In this document: piece by piece, positions 56,716 to 64,000 of the stretch
How positions within the stretch are numbered: the first letter of the stretch is position 1
Layout of the letters: the number at the start of each line of letters is the position of its first letter
Assembly: GCF_000429485.1 (NCBI RefSeq)
Contig: NZ_AUBY01000008.1
Coordinates: forward strand, 186,001 to 250,000
Source of the DNA: Aliagarivorans marinus DSM 23064
GTDB lineage: Bacteria; Pseudomonadota; Gammaproteobacteria; Enterobacterales; Celerinatantimonadaceae
DNA length: 64,000 nt
Reading direction: 5' to 3'
Made by a program: the position numbers and the translations under genes
Notes under the pieces: model-generated
What the model saw: only the letters and a program-made list of their open reading frames with translations
Told to the model about the DNA's origin: nothing
Database searches by the model: none

Positions 56716-56743
56716 AAAAAAGCCATTCCGAGGAATGGCTTTT
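56716..56743 (-). terminator. Intrinsic terminator of the NCS2 permease gene
   Basis: AAAAGCCATTCC–GA–GGAATGGCTTTT, a 12-bp stem followed on the minus strand by further T residues and GTTTATATT, 24 nt past the stop. Confidence 0.92.
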
Positions 56744-56766
56744 ATCAACAGAAATTCAGTTTCTTT

Positions 56767-58056
56767 TTAGAAGAACAGAAACTTCAACACAAATACTACA
56801 GCCAGTACCCAAACGCTAACCGGAACGTCACGATGACGACCAGCCAGTAACTTAATTGCAGCATATGAGATAAAGCCTAGCGCGATACCGTCGGCGATGG
56901 AGAATGACAGCGGCATCATAATCGCAACAACCGCAGCAGGCGCCGCTTCAGTCAGGTCAGTCCAATCGACATTGATAAGGCCCGACATCATCAGCACACA
57001 TACGTAGAACAGTGCGCCAGCGGTGGCGTAAGCTGGAACCATGCCTGCCAGAGGCGCCAAGAACAGCGCAGCCAGGAACAAGGTACCTACAACTACCGCG
57101 GTCAGACCGGTACGGCCACCTTCTTCCACACCCGCGCCACTTTCGATGTACGAGGTAGTGCTTGAGGTACCCAGCGCCGCACCAGAGATGGTTGCGGTTG
57201 CATCGGCCATCAGCGCCTTGCTCAGGCGTGGCAGCTTGCCGTTTTCGTCCAGCAGGTTACCGCGCTGAGCAACCGCAGTCAGGGTGCCAGCGGTGTCGAA
57301 CAAATCAACGAACAGGAAGGCGAAGATAACGCTTACCATGGTAACGTCGAAGGCACCAGCGATATCCAGCTTCAGGAAGGTCGGTGCAGGGTTTGGCGGC
57401 ATAGACACGATACCGCCGAACTCAACATAGCCCAGCGCAATCGACAGCACAGTAATTGCCAAGATGGAGATCAGCACCCCACCTTTTACTTTGCGGTATT
57501 CCAGACCAATGATCAGGAAGAAGCCCAAAGTAGCCAGCAGCATCTGAGGAACATTCTCGTGCCCCAAACTTACCAAAGTGGCTGGGTTATCGACGATGAT
57601 GCCGGCATTTTTCAGGGCGATGAAGCCCAAGAATAGACCGATACCAGCGCCGATACCCACGCGAAGGGTTTGTGGAATCGAGTTGATGATCCACTCACGC
57701 ACCTTAAACAGGCTCAGTGCCATAAAGATGGTACCTGAGATGAACACCGCACCCAGCGCCACTTCCCAAGTGTGTCCCATGCCCAGCACTACACCGTAGG
57801 TGAAGAAGGCATTAAGACCCATACCCGGTGCTTGGGCGATTGGATAGTTTGCGTAGAAACCCATCACATAACAGCCGATCGCTGCAGCTAAACAGGTCGC
57901 AACAAATACTGCGCCCTGATCCATGCCGGTCGCTGATAGCATGCTGGGGTTCACGAAGATAATGTAGGCCATGGTGAGGAAGGTGGTTAAACCTGCAATC
58001 ACCTCGGTACGCACGTCGGTACCGTGGTCCTTCAGTTGAAAGAGTTTTTCTAACAT
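56767..58056 (-). CDS. NCS2-family purine permease (AzgA/GhxP-like)
   Basis: A 429-aa nucleobase:proton symporter with about 12-14 helices. The COG2252 group signatures are strong: N-terminus LTTFLTMAYIIFVNPSMLS, PIAQAPGMGLNAFFTYGVV, FLFVDLFDTAGTLTAVAQRG and LGTSSTTSYIESGAGVEEGGRTG (residues about 300-322). E. coli relatives AdeP/AdeQ import adenine and GhxP/GhxQ guanine and hypoxanthine; which applies here is not clear. The gene has a TATAAT promoter at 58151-58156 and a folded 88-nt leader that may regulate it. Confidence 0.93.
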   Translation of the reverse strand: MLEKLFQLKDHGTDVRTEVIAGLTTFLTMAYIIFVNPSMLSATGMDQGAVFVATCLAAAIGCYVMGFYANYPIAQAPGMGLNAFFTYGVVLGMGHTWEVALGAVFISGTIFMALSLFKVREWIINSIPQTLRVGIGAGIGLFLGFIALKNAGIIVDNPATLVSLGHENVPQMLLATLGFFLIIGLEYRKVKGGVLISILAITVLSIALGYVEFGGIVSMPPNPAPTFLKLDIAGAFDVTMVSVIFAFLFVDLFDTAGTLTAVAQRGNLLDENGKLPRLSKALMADATATISGAALGTSSTTSYIESGAGVEEGGRTGLTAVVVGTLFLAALFLAPLAGMVPAYATAGALFYVCVLMMSGLINVDWTDLTEAAPAAVVAIMMPLSFSIADGIALGFISYAAIKLLAGRHRDVPVSVWVLAVVFVLKFLFF

Positions 58057-58144
58057 GTTTGTGTATTTTCCTAGGCGAGCTTTAGTTAACCGGGGGCTTA
58101 ACTACGCTGTGCTTTTTCCCTGCTGGTAAAAGCCCCACAGCACC
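58057..58144 (-). promoter_or_regulatory. Structured 5' leader of the NCS2 permease (candidate riboregulator)
   Basis: In RNA sense: GCUGU (58141-58137) pairs with ACAGC (58110-58106), a GGG bulge follows, and GCUUUU (58133-58128) pairs with AAAAGC (58116-58111) around an 11-nt loop. A second hairpin UAGUUAA (58104-58098)/UUAACUA (58089-58083) has the loop GCCCCCGG, which can pair with the GGGG of the first hairpin. The predicted start near 58144 lies just outside the first stem. No match to a known riboswitch is recognised. Confidence 0.5.
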
Positions 58145-58150
58145 GCGGGC

Positions 58151-58156
58151 ATTATA
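58151..58156 (-). promoter_or_regulatory. Promoter -10 of the NCS2 permease gene
   Basis: Perfect TATAAT on the minus strand. A weak -35 region (GTGGCA at 17 nt spacing) lies upstream. The implied start is 6-8 nt downstream, at the base of the leader hairpin. Confidence 0.6.
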
Positions 58157-58414
58157 TGATTCGAACTGCAAATTGCCACAAAATTCAGTGTACAGAATTT
58201 GAGCTTTAGATCTAGGTCAAATACTACAACTTCGTTACATGAAAGCTTGATATCTCATTGATAAATAAATGCATTTATCCACAACCCCAATGCCAGTTTA
58301 TGGATTTTTGTTTTAAAAAGTAGTCCTGATTTGGTCAACTAATAGAGATAAATTCAAGTTCCCAGTCAATTCGGGTTAGAATTGACTGGATATTAAAGAC
58401 CGAGAGGAACAATC
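58157..58414. other. Rest of the NCS2/pepD divergent intergenic region
   Basis: AT-rich promoter DNA for the two divergent genes. No ORF. Holds the 10-bp dyad described at 58362-58389. An AGTTCGAATC stretch looks like a tRNA T-loop but has no matching stem. Confidence 0.6.
58362..58389 (+). promoter_or_regulatory. Perfect 10-bp inverted repeat in front of pepD
   Basis: CCAGTCAATT–CGGGTTAG–AATTGACTGG, ending 25 nt before the pepD GTG and 12 nt before its GAGAGGAA ribosome-binding site. Either an mRNA leader hairpin or a repressor operator. Confidence 0.5.
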
Positions 58415-59869
58415 GTGTCATCGATTTCTGAATTGAAGCCAAACGCACTGTGGCAGTTTTTCGACCAAATCTGCGCCATTCCCCACCCTTCATACCACGA
58501 GCAAGCCCTGATTGACTGGGTGGTGAGCTGGGCCAACGAGCAAGGCCTGGACGTGCAACTGGATGAAGTGAGTAACGTGATCATCCGTAAACCTGCCACC
58601 GCAGGGATGGAAGACCGTGAAGGCGTAATCCTACAGGCCCACCTGGACATGGTGCCGCAGGCCAACAGCGATACTCAGCATGATTTCACCAGCGACCCGA
58701 TCCGCCCCTACATCGACGGCGAGTGGGTGACCGCCGAAGGCACCACCCTGGGTGCCGATAACGGCATTGGCGCCGCATCGATTCTGGCGGTGCTGGCCAG
58801 CGATGATATTGCGCACGGCCCACTGGAAGCGCTGCTGACCATTAATGAAGAAGCCGGCATGGACGGCGCATTCGGCCTCAAGCCCGGCCTGCTCGAAGGC
58901 AAGCTGCTGCTCAACACCGACTCAGAGCAAGAAGGCGAGGTATACATGGGCTGCGCCGGTGGCGGCGACACCAACGTGACCTTTGCCGCTGACTATATCG
59001 ATGCCAGCGATGCCGCCAGCTTTGAGCTGGTGATCAAGGGCCTGAAAGGCGGCCACTCTGGCTGTGATATCCACACAGGTCGTGCCAACGCCAACAAGTT
59101 ACTGGCCCGCCTGCTGGCCAAGCTACAACAAACTAATGGCCTGTCATTGGCCACTATCGAAGGTGGCAGCCTGCGCAACGCCATCCCGCGTGAAGCCAAA
59201 GCGCAGATCCAGTTAGCCGATGTAACAGCAGCCAAGGCGCTACTGGATAGCGAGATCGCCGCGATCACCGCAGAGTACGCCCGCGTAGAAGATACCCTCA
59301 GCATTGAGCTGCTTGAAAGCGCAGCACCTGCACAGGTAATGAGCCCGGCGATGAGCGATAAGCTGATTGCCAGCCTGAACGCCTGTATTAATGGCGTGAT
59401 CAGCATGAGTCAAGACATCGAAGGCGTGGTAGAGACCTCGCTAAACGTGGGTGTTATCCGCGCCGATGAAACGGGCAACATCAAGCTGCAAATCCTGGTT
59501 CGCTCACTGGTAGATTCAGGCCGCCTGATGGTGGAATCAAGCCTGGCGTCGCTGTTCAAGCTGGCCGGTGCCGAAGTGGATCACAGCGGTGCCTACCCTG
59601 GTTGGAAGCCCGATCCAAACTCAGCACTAAAAACCGTGATTGAGCAAAGCTACCAGCAGCTGTTTGATAAGCACCCCAACACCATGGTGATCCACGCCGG
59701 GCTTGAGTGTGGCCTGTTCAAAGCTGCCTACCCAGAGTGGGACATGGCTTCGTTTGGCCCAACCATTAAGTTCCCGCATAGCCCCGACGAGAAGGTTAAC
59801 ATCGCCTCAGTGGAGAAATACTGGGAGCTGATGAAAGCGGTGCTAGCCAACACGCCTACCAAAGGCTAA
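58415..59869 (+). CDS. pepD: Aminoacyl-histidine dipeptidase (peptidase D, carnosinase-type)
   Basis: Cytosolic M20C metallopeptidase splitting Xaa-His and other dipeptides, 484 aa. Two-zinc site residues lie in VILQAHLDMVPQ (His/Asp), TTLGADNGIGAA (Asp), TINEEAGMDGAFGL (catalytic and metal Glu), LLLNTDSEQEGEV (Asp) and KFPHSPDEKVN (His). LKGGHSGCDIHTGRANANKL starts the lid domain. The start is GTG at 58415 with GAGAGGAA 7 nt upstream, and the N-terminus aligns with E. coli PepD. It is convergent with dinB, inside whose 3' end its terminator lies. Confidence 0.95.
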   Translation: MSSISELKPNALWQFFDQICAIPHPSYHEQALIDWVVSWANEQGLDVQLDEVSNVIIRKPATAGMEDREGVILQAHLDMVPQANSDTQHDFTSDPIRPYIDGEWVTAEGTTLGADNGIGAASILAVLASDDIAHGPLEALLTINEEAGMDGAFGLKPGLLEGKLLLNTDSEQEGEVYMGCAGGGDTNVTFAADYIDASDAASFELVIKGLKGGHSGCDIHTGRANANKLLARLLAKLQQTNGLSLATIEGGSLRNAIPREAKAQIQLADVTAAKALLDSEIAAITAEYARVEDTLSIELLESAAPAQVMSPAMSDKLIASLNACINGVISMSQDIEGVVETSLNVGVIRADETGNIKLQILVRSLVDSGRLMVESSLASLFKLAGAEVDHSGAYPGWKPDPNSALKTVIEQSYQQLFDKHPNTMVIHAGLECGLFKAAYPEWDMASFGPTIKFPHSPDEKVNIASVEKYWELMKAVLANTPTKG

Positions 59870-59927
59870 GTGAGTACTTAGTCTTACAGCGATATGAGTG
59901 TGAAACTAGTTTGCTATTAGCTCGCTA

Positions 59928-60992
59928 CTAGTTAGCTAAAGGAAGAGCCAGCTGCGTAAGCTGGCTTTTTTGATCGTGCTCTAAGCCGATGTGCACCCCA
60001 ATCAGCCGCACCGCTTTACCGTGGCCACGACTGAGCGCTTCATCGAACAGCGCCAATAGCAAAGACTGGTCGATATCGCGCGCCTGCTGCTCCTTAGTGG
60101 TGAGCTGGAAGTCGGCAAACTTCACCTTTACCCCAAGCTTGTTCATGGCAGCGGTTTTTAGGTGCTTAGCGCTGCGCCGCTCCAGCTCGGGCAGTAAGCC
60201 AAGTAAGCGCTGCTCCAACACCTCACGGTTGGTGATATCGCCACTAAAGGTGCGCTCTACCCCCACCGACTTACGCTCTCGGTGAGCACTCACTTCGCGC
60301 TCATCAATGCCCTGGCAGCGCTTCCATAAACTCTTACCCAGTTTGCCGAAGTCTCTTTCCAGCTCAGCGGGGTCAGCGGCCAGCACATCGGCGCCGGTAA
60401 ACAAGTCGGCCGCATGCAGGCGCTCGATGCTAACCTTACCCACGCCGGGTATCTTCTCCAGAGGCATGCTATGGATAAACTCTGCCATCTGCTCGGGGCG
60501 GATCACCGCCATGCCATTGGGCTTATTCAGATCAGAGGCGATCTTGGCCAGAAACTTAATCGGCGCAACCCCTGCCGAGGCGGTCAGGCCAGTCTCTTTG
60601 AAGATATCTTGTCGGATCTGCTCGGCAATCAAGGTGGCAGAGCCGGAGCAGTGCGGGCTGTCGCTGACATCCAGGTAGGCTTCATCCAACGACAGGGGCT
60701 CAACCTTGTCGGTGTAGTGATGGAAGATCGCCTGGATCTGGGCGCTGATCTGCTTGTAATAGTCGATGCGCCCCGGCAGCAAGATCACATGGGGGCATAA
60801 CTTGAGGGCTTGTACCGTCGGCATGGCCGAGCGCAGACCAAACTTGCGAGCTTCGTAGTTACAGGTCGACAGCACACCGCGGCCACTGGCGAGGCCGCCA
60901 ATGGCAACGGGCTTGCCATACAATGTCGGGTTATCCCGCATCTCAATGGCAGCATAAAAACAATCCATGTCGACATGAATAATCTTTCGCAT
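59928..60992 (-). CDS. dinB: DNA polymerase IV (Y-family)
   Basis: Error-prone translesion polymerase of the SOS response, 354 aa. Catalytic metal residues: HVDMDCFYAAIE (Asp) and SLDEAYLDVS (Asp-Glu). Finger and palm motifs CNYEARKFGLRSAMP and TASAGVAPIKFLAKIASD are intact, as are the thumb HhH region (IPGVGKVSIERL) and little-finger domain. The C-terminal QLALPLAN resembles a beta-clamp-binding peptide. A LexA box lies 29 nt upstream. The last dozen codons overlap the pepD terminator on the other strand. Confidence 0.96.
   Translation of the reverse strand: MRKIIHVDMDCFYAAIEMRDNPTLYGKPVAIGGLASGRGVLSTCNYEARKFGLRSAMPTVQALKLCPHVILLPGRIDYYKQISAQIQAIFHHYTDKVEPLSLDEAYLDVSDSPHCSGSATLIAEQIRQDIFKETGLTASAGVAPIKFLAKIASDLNKPNGMAVIRPEQMAEFIHSMPLEKIPGVGKVSIERLHAADLFTGADVLAADPAELERDFGKLGKSLWKRCQGIDEREVSAHRERKSVGVERTFSGDITNREVLEQRLLGLLPELERRSAKHLKTAAMNKLGVKVKFADFQLTTKEQQARDIDQSLLLALFDEALSRGHGKAVRLIGVHIGLEHDQKSQLTQLALPLAN
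59946..59971 (+). terminator. pepD intrinsic terminator embedded in the dinB 3' end
   Basis: AGCCAGC–TGCGTAA–GCTGGCT then TTTTT, 77 nt past the pepD stop and within the last codons of the convergent dinB. Confidence 0.88.
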
Positions 60993-61020
60993 GGGCTAAA
61001 CGACAACCTGCTCACTAAAC

Positions 61021-61036
61021 CTGTATATATAAACAG
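61021..61036 (-). promoter_or_regulatory. LexA (SOS) box of dinB
   Basis: CTGT–ATATATAA–ACAG, a full match to the gammaproteobacterial consensus CTGT-N8-ACAG, 29 nt before the dinB ATG. Predicts LexA repression and DNA-damage induction. Confidence 0.92.
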
Positions 61037-61128
61037 TATTATTGTAGCGCTGATTAGTGCTTAGGCCAAGCGTCGAGTTCTGTCGTAGAGTTTAAAGCGC
61101 CTGCGCCCGTAATGCTGGTGTCGATTAG

Positions 61129-61617
61129 TTAGGGTTCAACGAAGCTAAACCCCGCCGGATAGGAGTGCAGGCCATCGAAGTCGCCCTTGCTGAGCGGCAC
61201 GTCATGGCTGCGGGCAATCGCGTAGACCATCGCCATATGGAATAGCAGGTTAGGCAGGACAAGTTGATGGATAAACTGTGGCTCAGCCAACTCGGCGGTA
61301 GCGAAGCCGAGTCGCTCGGTGTGGGCACGCTGCGCGGAGAGTTGCTCTTTATCTGGCGCTTGCTCAAGCCAGCCAATGATCTGCTCGATATGCGCCAACA
61401 CCGCGGCTTTATCATTGCTATCGGTCTCCACCAATACCGGCTCGATCCCCACCAAGGGGGCATAGCCGCGAATGGCAAAGTTTGCTGCGATCTTGGCGTG
61501 CATCGCCAGATTGAGCATATCTGCACATAAGGCCTGCTCAAACGAGGACTCGGGGGTCTTTTCAACAATGATCTGTAACTGGCTGAGGTGGTGCGAGAAA
61601 AGCGCTTTGATATCCAA
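61129..61617 (-). CDS. DUF1993 family protein (DinB/YfiT-like fold)
   Basis: A 162-aa cytosolic protein. The DUF1993 pattern is visible: LNLAMHAKIAANFAIRGYAPLVG, the long second helix, FATAELAEPQFIHQLVLPNLLFHMAMVYAIARSHDVPL (residues about 105-142), ending GDFDGLHSYPAGFSFVEP. These proteins are predicted four-helix bundles related to the DinB/YfiT superfamily (unrelated to polymerase IV); no reaction is known. It is divergent from the MOSC fusion gene. Confidence 0.87.
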   Translation of the reverse strand: MDIKALFSHHLSQLQIIVEKTPESSFEQALCADMLNLAMHAKIAANFAIRGYAPLVGIEPVLVETDSNDKAAVLAHIEQIIGWLEQAPDKEQLSAQRAHTERLGFATAELAEPQFIHQLVLPNLLFHMAMVYAIARSHDVPLSKGDFDGLHSYPAGFSFVEP

Positions 61618-61802
61618 CGGTTCCGTCCTTGGCGAGCTATACAGTTGGCCTAGCCTATCAAAAAAGCAGCAATTTCGCTCGCCGCAAGGCTGTTGTATCG
61701 GCTTTATTTATTTCTGACTCACTAACTTCATGGTTCAAAGCTGGCTCTCAGGGAGTAGCCTCAGTACAATCGGGCTAACACTTTAAATACAAAGGACTGC
61801 GT

Positions 61803-63683
61803 GTGAATACAGCTAGAATCAGTCAACTCAGTGTTTACCCGATAAAATCCTGTACCGGCCTGCACCTGAACCACGCTCTCGTGGAAGAGCACGGTTTGGC
61901 CTTCGACCGCCGCTTTGTGGTTGCCACCCCTGAAGGCAAGTTTCTCACCGCTCGCACCCATCCCCGTTTGAATCAGATCCACTGCGCCTTAGTGCAAGAT
62001 GGCCTGCACCTGCGCGCCCCCGATATGCCACCTTTGGATGTGGAGTATCACCACTTCAGCGCCCGCTATAACCAGGTTCAGGTGTGGTCATCTACCATCG
62101 ATGCGCAGCACTGTAGCAGCGACTATGACGAGTGGTTTAGCGACTATTTGGGCGTGGACTGCCAACTGCTGTTTTTCGGCAAACACAGCGAGCGCAAGGT
62201 GAAGCGCCGCGACAGCCAAGTGGCCTTCGCCGATGGCTATCCGCTGCTACTTATCTCTCAGGCATCGCTTGATGATCTTAATCAGCGCGCCAGCGATCAC
62301 ATTCTAATGAGCCAGTTTCGCCCCAATATCGTGGTCAAGGGCACCGAGCCCTTTGCGGAGGATAACTGGAAGCGCATTCGTGTCGGTGAGGTGGAGTTTG
62401 AGATTACCAAGCCCTGCTCACGCTGCGTGTTCACCACCCTCGACCCCGAGACTGGCCAATACAACGAGCTGAACGAACCGCTACGCACTCTGGCCAACTA
62501 TCGCAAAGGCGCCGATGGCGAGCTCTACTTCGGCCAGAATATGGTTGCCCTGAACAAAGGCAAGATCAGCCTGTATGACCCTATCGAGGTGCTAGAGACC
62601 CAACAGGGCGAAGCCTACCCCGACCATGCCCCGAAACGCCCCGGCGCCCAGCCGCCCAGCAGCGGGATGTGGCAAAGCGGCCAGCAAACCCTCGAGTGTG
62701 TGGCGGTAGAGCCGGTCACCCACGATGTATCGCGTATCTTGCTGGCGCTGCCCGATGGCTTGCGCTGTCATTACCTGGCCGGGCAATACCTGCCGATAGA
62801 GGTGGAGATCGACGGTCACCCGGTGCATCGCAACTATACGCTGTCATCCAGCCCCAGCCGCCAAGGGCTGTTGGAACTCACCATCAAGCGGGTTGAGGGC
62901 GGCAAGGTGTCTAATTGGCTACTAGATAATATGAAAGCGGGCATGCACCTTAAGACGCTACCGCCGGCAGGTGATTTCTACCTCGAGTGTGCCAGCCAGC
63001 CACAACTGCTATTGCTCAGCGCCGGTAGCGGCATCACCCCGATGTTGTCGATGCTGCGCAATATCGTTGACCAGCGCCTACCCTACCAGGTGATCTTCTT
63101 GCACTCCGCCCACAGCGAGCAAGATCTGATTAATCGCGCCGAACTCGACTATCTGAACACCTTCGATAATATCGATGTTCGCTACACTCTAAGCCGTGAA
63201 GCGCCCAGCGACTGGCAGGGCTATACCGGCCGCCTCAATCGCGGCATGTTGCTGGATGTGGCCGAGCTTGAGCAGCACAGCGTATTTGTTTGTGGGCCGC
63301 AGGCCTTTATGCAAAGCGCCAAGGAACAGCTTCTGGCACTCGGACTGCACGAGAGTGATTACTTTGAGGAGAGCTTTGGCCATCGCGATGAACAAGCCGC
63401 CAGCGATACCCCGGCCACCGCGCACAACATCCTGTTCGATTCCTGGGACAGCTATGTGCATGGCAACGACCAGCAAACCTTGCTCGAGCAAGCAGAAGAT
63501 GCCGGTATCAACCTGCCCTACTCCTGCCGCGGCGGTTTCTGCGGCGCTTGCCGGGTCAAGCTCGAGTCCGGTGAGGTGAAAGTGATCGAAGACAGCGGAT
63601 TGAGCGAACAAGATAAACAAGACGGCTTTGTGTTAGCGTGCAGTTGTAAACCGCGCTCTGACTTGGTGATTACCCAAGGCTAA
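61803..63683 (+). CDS. MOSC–FAD/NAD reductase–[2Fe-2S] ferredoxin fusion protein (YcbX-like)
   Basis: A 626-aa multidomain oxidoreductase. Residues about 1-120: MOSC N-terminal beta barrel (LSVYPIKSCTGLHLNHALVE). About 125-270: MOSC molybdenum-cofactor domain, with the likely Mo-ligand Cys in EITKPCSRCVFTTLD. About 295-395: FAD-binding ferredoxin-reductase domain (RNYTLSSSP). About 400-515: NAD-binding domain (LLSAGSGITPMLSML, VFVCGPQAFM). About 545-626: plant-type [2Fe-2S] domain, Cys575/580/583/613. E. coli YcbX has MOSC plus ferredoxin only and detoxifies N-hydroxylated bases; here the reductase is built in. GTG start at 61803 with AGGA 6 nt upstream. Confidence 0.9.
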   Translation: MNTARISQLSVYPIKSCTGLHLNHALVEEHGLAFDRRFVVATPEGKFLTARTHPRLNQIHCALVQDGLHLRAPDMPPLDVEYHHFSARYNQVQVWSSTIDAQHCSSDYDEWFSDYLGVDCQLLFFGKHSERKVKRRDSQVAFADGYPLLLISQASLDDLNQRASDHILMSQFRPNIVVKGTEPFAEDNWKRIRVGEVEFEITKPCSRCVFTTLDPETGQYNELNEPLRTLANYRKGADGELYFGQNMVALNKGKISLYDPIEVLETQQGEAYPDHAPKRPGAQPPSSGMWQSGQQTLECVAVEPVTHDVSRILLALPDGLRCHYLAGQYLPIEVEIDGHPVHRNYTLSSSPSRQGLLELTIKRVEGGKVSNWLLDNMKAGMHLKTLPPAGDFYLECASQPQLLLLSAGSGITPMLSMLRNIVDQRLPYQVIFLHSAHSEQDLINRAELDYLNTFDNIDVRYTLSREAPSDWQGYTGRLNRGMLLDVAELEQHSVFVCGPQAFMQSAKEQLLALGLHESDYFEESFGHRDEQAASDTPATAHNILFDSWDSYVHGNDQQTLLEQAEDAGINLPYSCRGGFCGACRVKLESGEVKVIEDSGLSEQDKQDGFVLACSCKPRSDLVITQG

Positions 63684-63742
63684 ATCAACACAACGAACTA
63701 CCCAAACAACCAAGACCTAACGACTTAAATTAGGAAGAAACA

Positions 63743-64000
63743 ATGAAATTTTTACACACCATGGTACGCGTTAAAGACGTTGATGCGTCGCTGCATTTCT
63801 ACTGCGACCTGCTGGGCTTTAAACTGGTGACCCGCGATGATTACGAAAGTGGTCGCTTCAGCCTGATCTTCCTGGCAGCCCCGGAAGATTACGAGCGCGC
63901 CAAAGTTGAAAAAGCGCCCTGCCTTGAGCTGACCTACAACTGGCCCGATGAAAACGGCGAAAGCGAGACCTACACCGGTGGTCGCAACTTCGGCCATATC
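63743..64000 (+). CDS. gloA: Lactoylglutathione lyase (glyoxalase I), 3' end cut by window edge
   Basis: Converts the methylglyoxal–glutathione hemithioacetal to S-lactoylglutathione. 86 codons are visible of about 130-140. The N-terminus MKFLHTMVRVKDVDASLHFY carries the metal His5; LGFKLVTRDDYESGRFSLIF, LELTYNWP (metal Glu) and GRNFGHI match bacterial GloA. The sequence departs slightly from E. coli in the 40-50 loop (FLAAPEDYERAKVEKAP). Ribosome-binding site TAGGAAG, 5 nt spacing. The frame is intact to the window edge. Confidence 0.93.
   Translation, partial: MKFLHTMVRVKDVDASLHFYCDLLGFKLVTRDDYESGRFSLIFLAAPEDYERAKVEKAPCLELTYNWPDENGESETYTGGRNFGHI

Noticed and set aside
58150-58175. tRNA-like T-loop (AGTTCGAATC on the minus strand)
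   Set aside because: No flanking 5-bp stem and no acceptor or anticodon arms; the stretch is the NCS2 promoter.

Overview
The window looks like chromosomal DNA of a marine-type gammaproteobacterium. The gene set includes Crl, FrsA next to proBA, PepD next to DinB, purL–mltF–tadA, three chemoreceptors and an NAD-type isocitrate dehydrogenase. Crl and FrsA point to the Enterobacterales/Vibrionales/Aeromonadales/Shewanella–Ferrimonas part of the class. I cannot name a genus. I found no tRNA, rRNA, IS element, prophage or CRISPR array. Most of the window is housekeeping DNA with clear intrinsic terminators.

Layout. 1–8.4 kb: purL (3' end cut by the window edge), mltF lipoprotein, a 44-residue Arg-rich ORF, tadA, a Dabb protein, a DUF457 membrane protein and a GNAT acetyltransferase. 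8.7–12.95 kb: an AT-richer accessory segment with an HExxH protein, a secreted protein carrying seventeen DSYGSS-type hexapeptides, and a Maf/DUF115-type glycosyltransferase translationally coupled to it. 13–16 kb: nfsA–lysE–alkA–ogt run, fitting nitro/alkyl stress. 16–22 kb: pnp (without rpsO), NAD-isocitrate dehydrogenase, a small DMT-like membrane protein and a PAS chemoreceptor. 22–30 kb: a glycine-zipper lipoprotein, a LysR regulator divergent from a secreted GH9 cellulase, a dCache chemoreceptor, an NTF2-like protein and rlmJ. 30–36 kb: a secreted HNH nuclease, then a probable zinc-starvation locus: a 31-residue membrane peptide, ABC ATPase, a permease and a DUF1007 gene both truncated at one deletion junction, a shortened NicO transporter, and a dihydroorotase paralogue. 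Two near-identical Zur-like operators precede the transporter operon and the dihydroorotase. 36–49 kb: regulators with divergent partners (Lrp/LysE, peroxiredoxin/LysR), a radical SAM enzyme, SDR, DUF3299, a PHP-domain lipoprotein, MerR, rhlE, a zinc alcohol dehydrogenase and a cation/proton antiporter. 49–55 kb: GNAT, an sCache chemoreceptor, HDOD, proBA and crl. 55–64 kb: frsA, an NCS2 purine permease with a structured leader, pepD, SOS-controlled dinB, DUF1993, a MOSC–reductase–ferredoxin fusion and the start of gloA.

The most interesting items are the Maf-type glycosyltransferase paired with a Ser-rich repeat protein, which I infer to be an enzyme–substrate pair; the half-deleted zinc locus under a shared operator; and the roughly 88-nt folded leader of the NCS2 permease, which begins almost exactly at the predicted transcription start.
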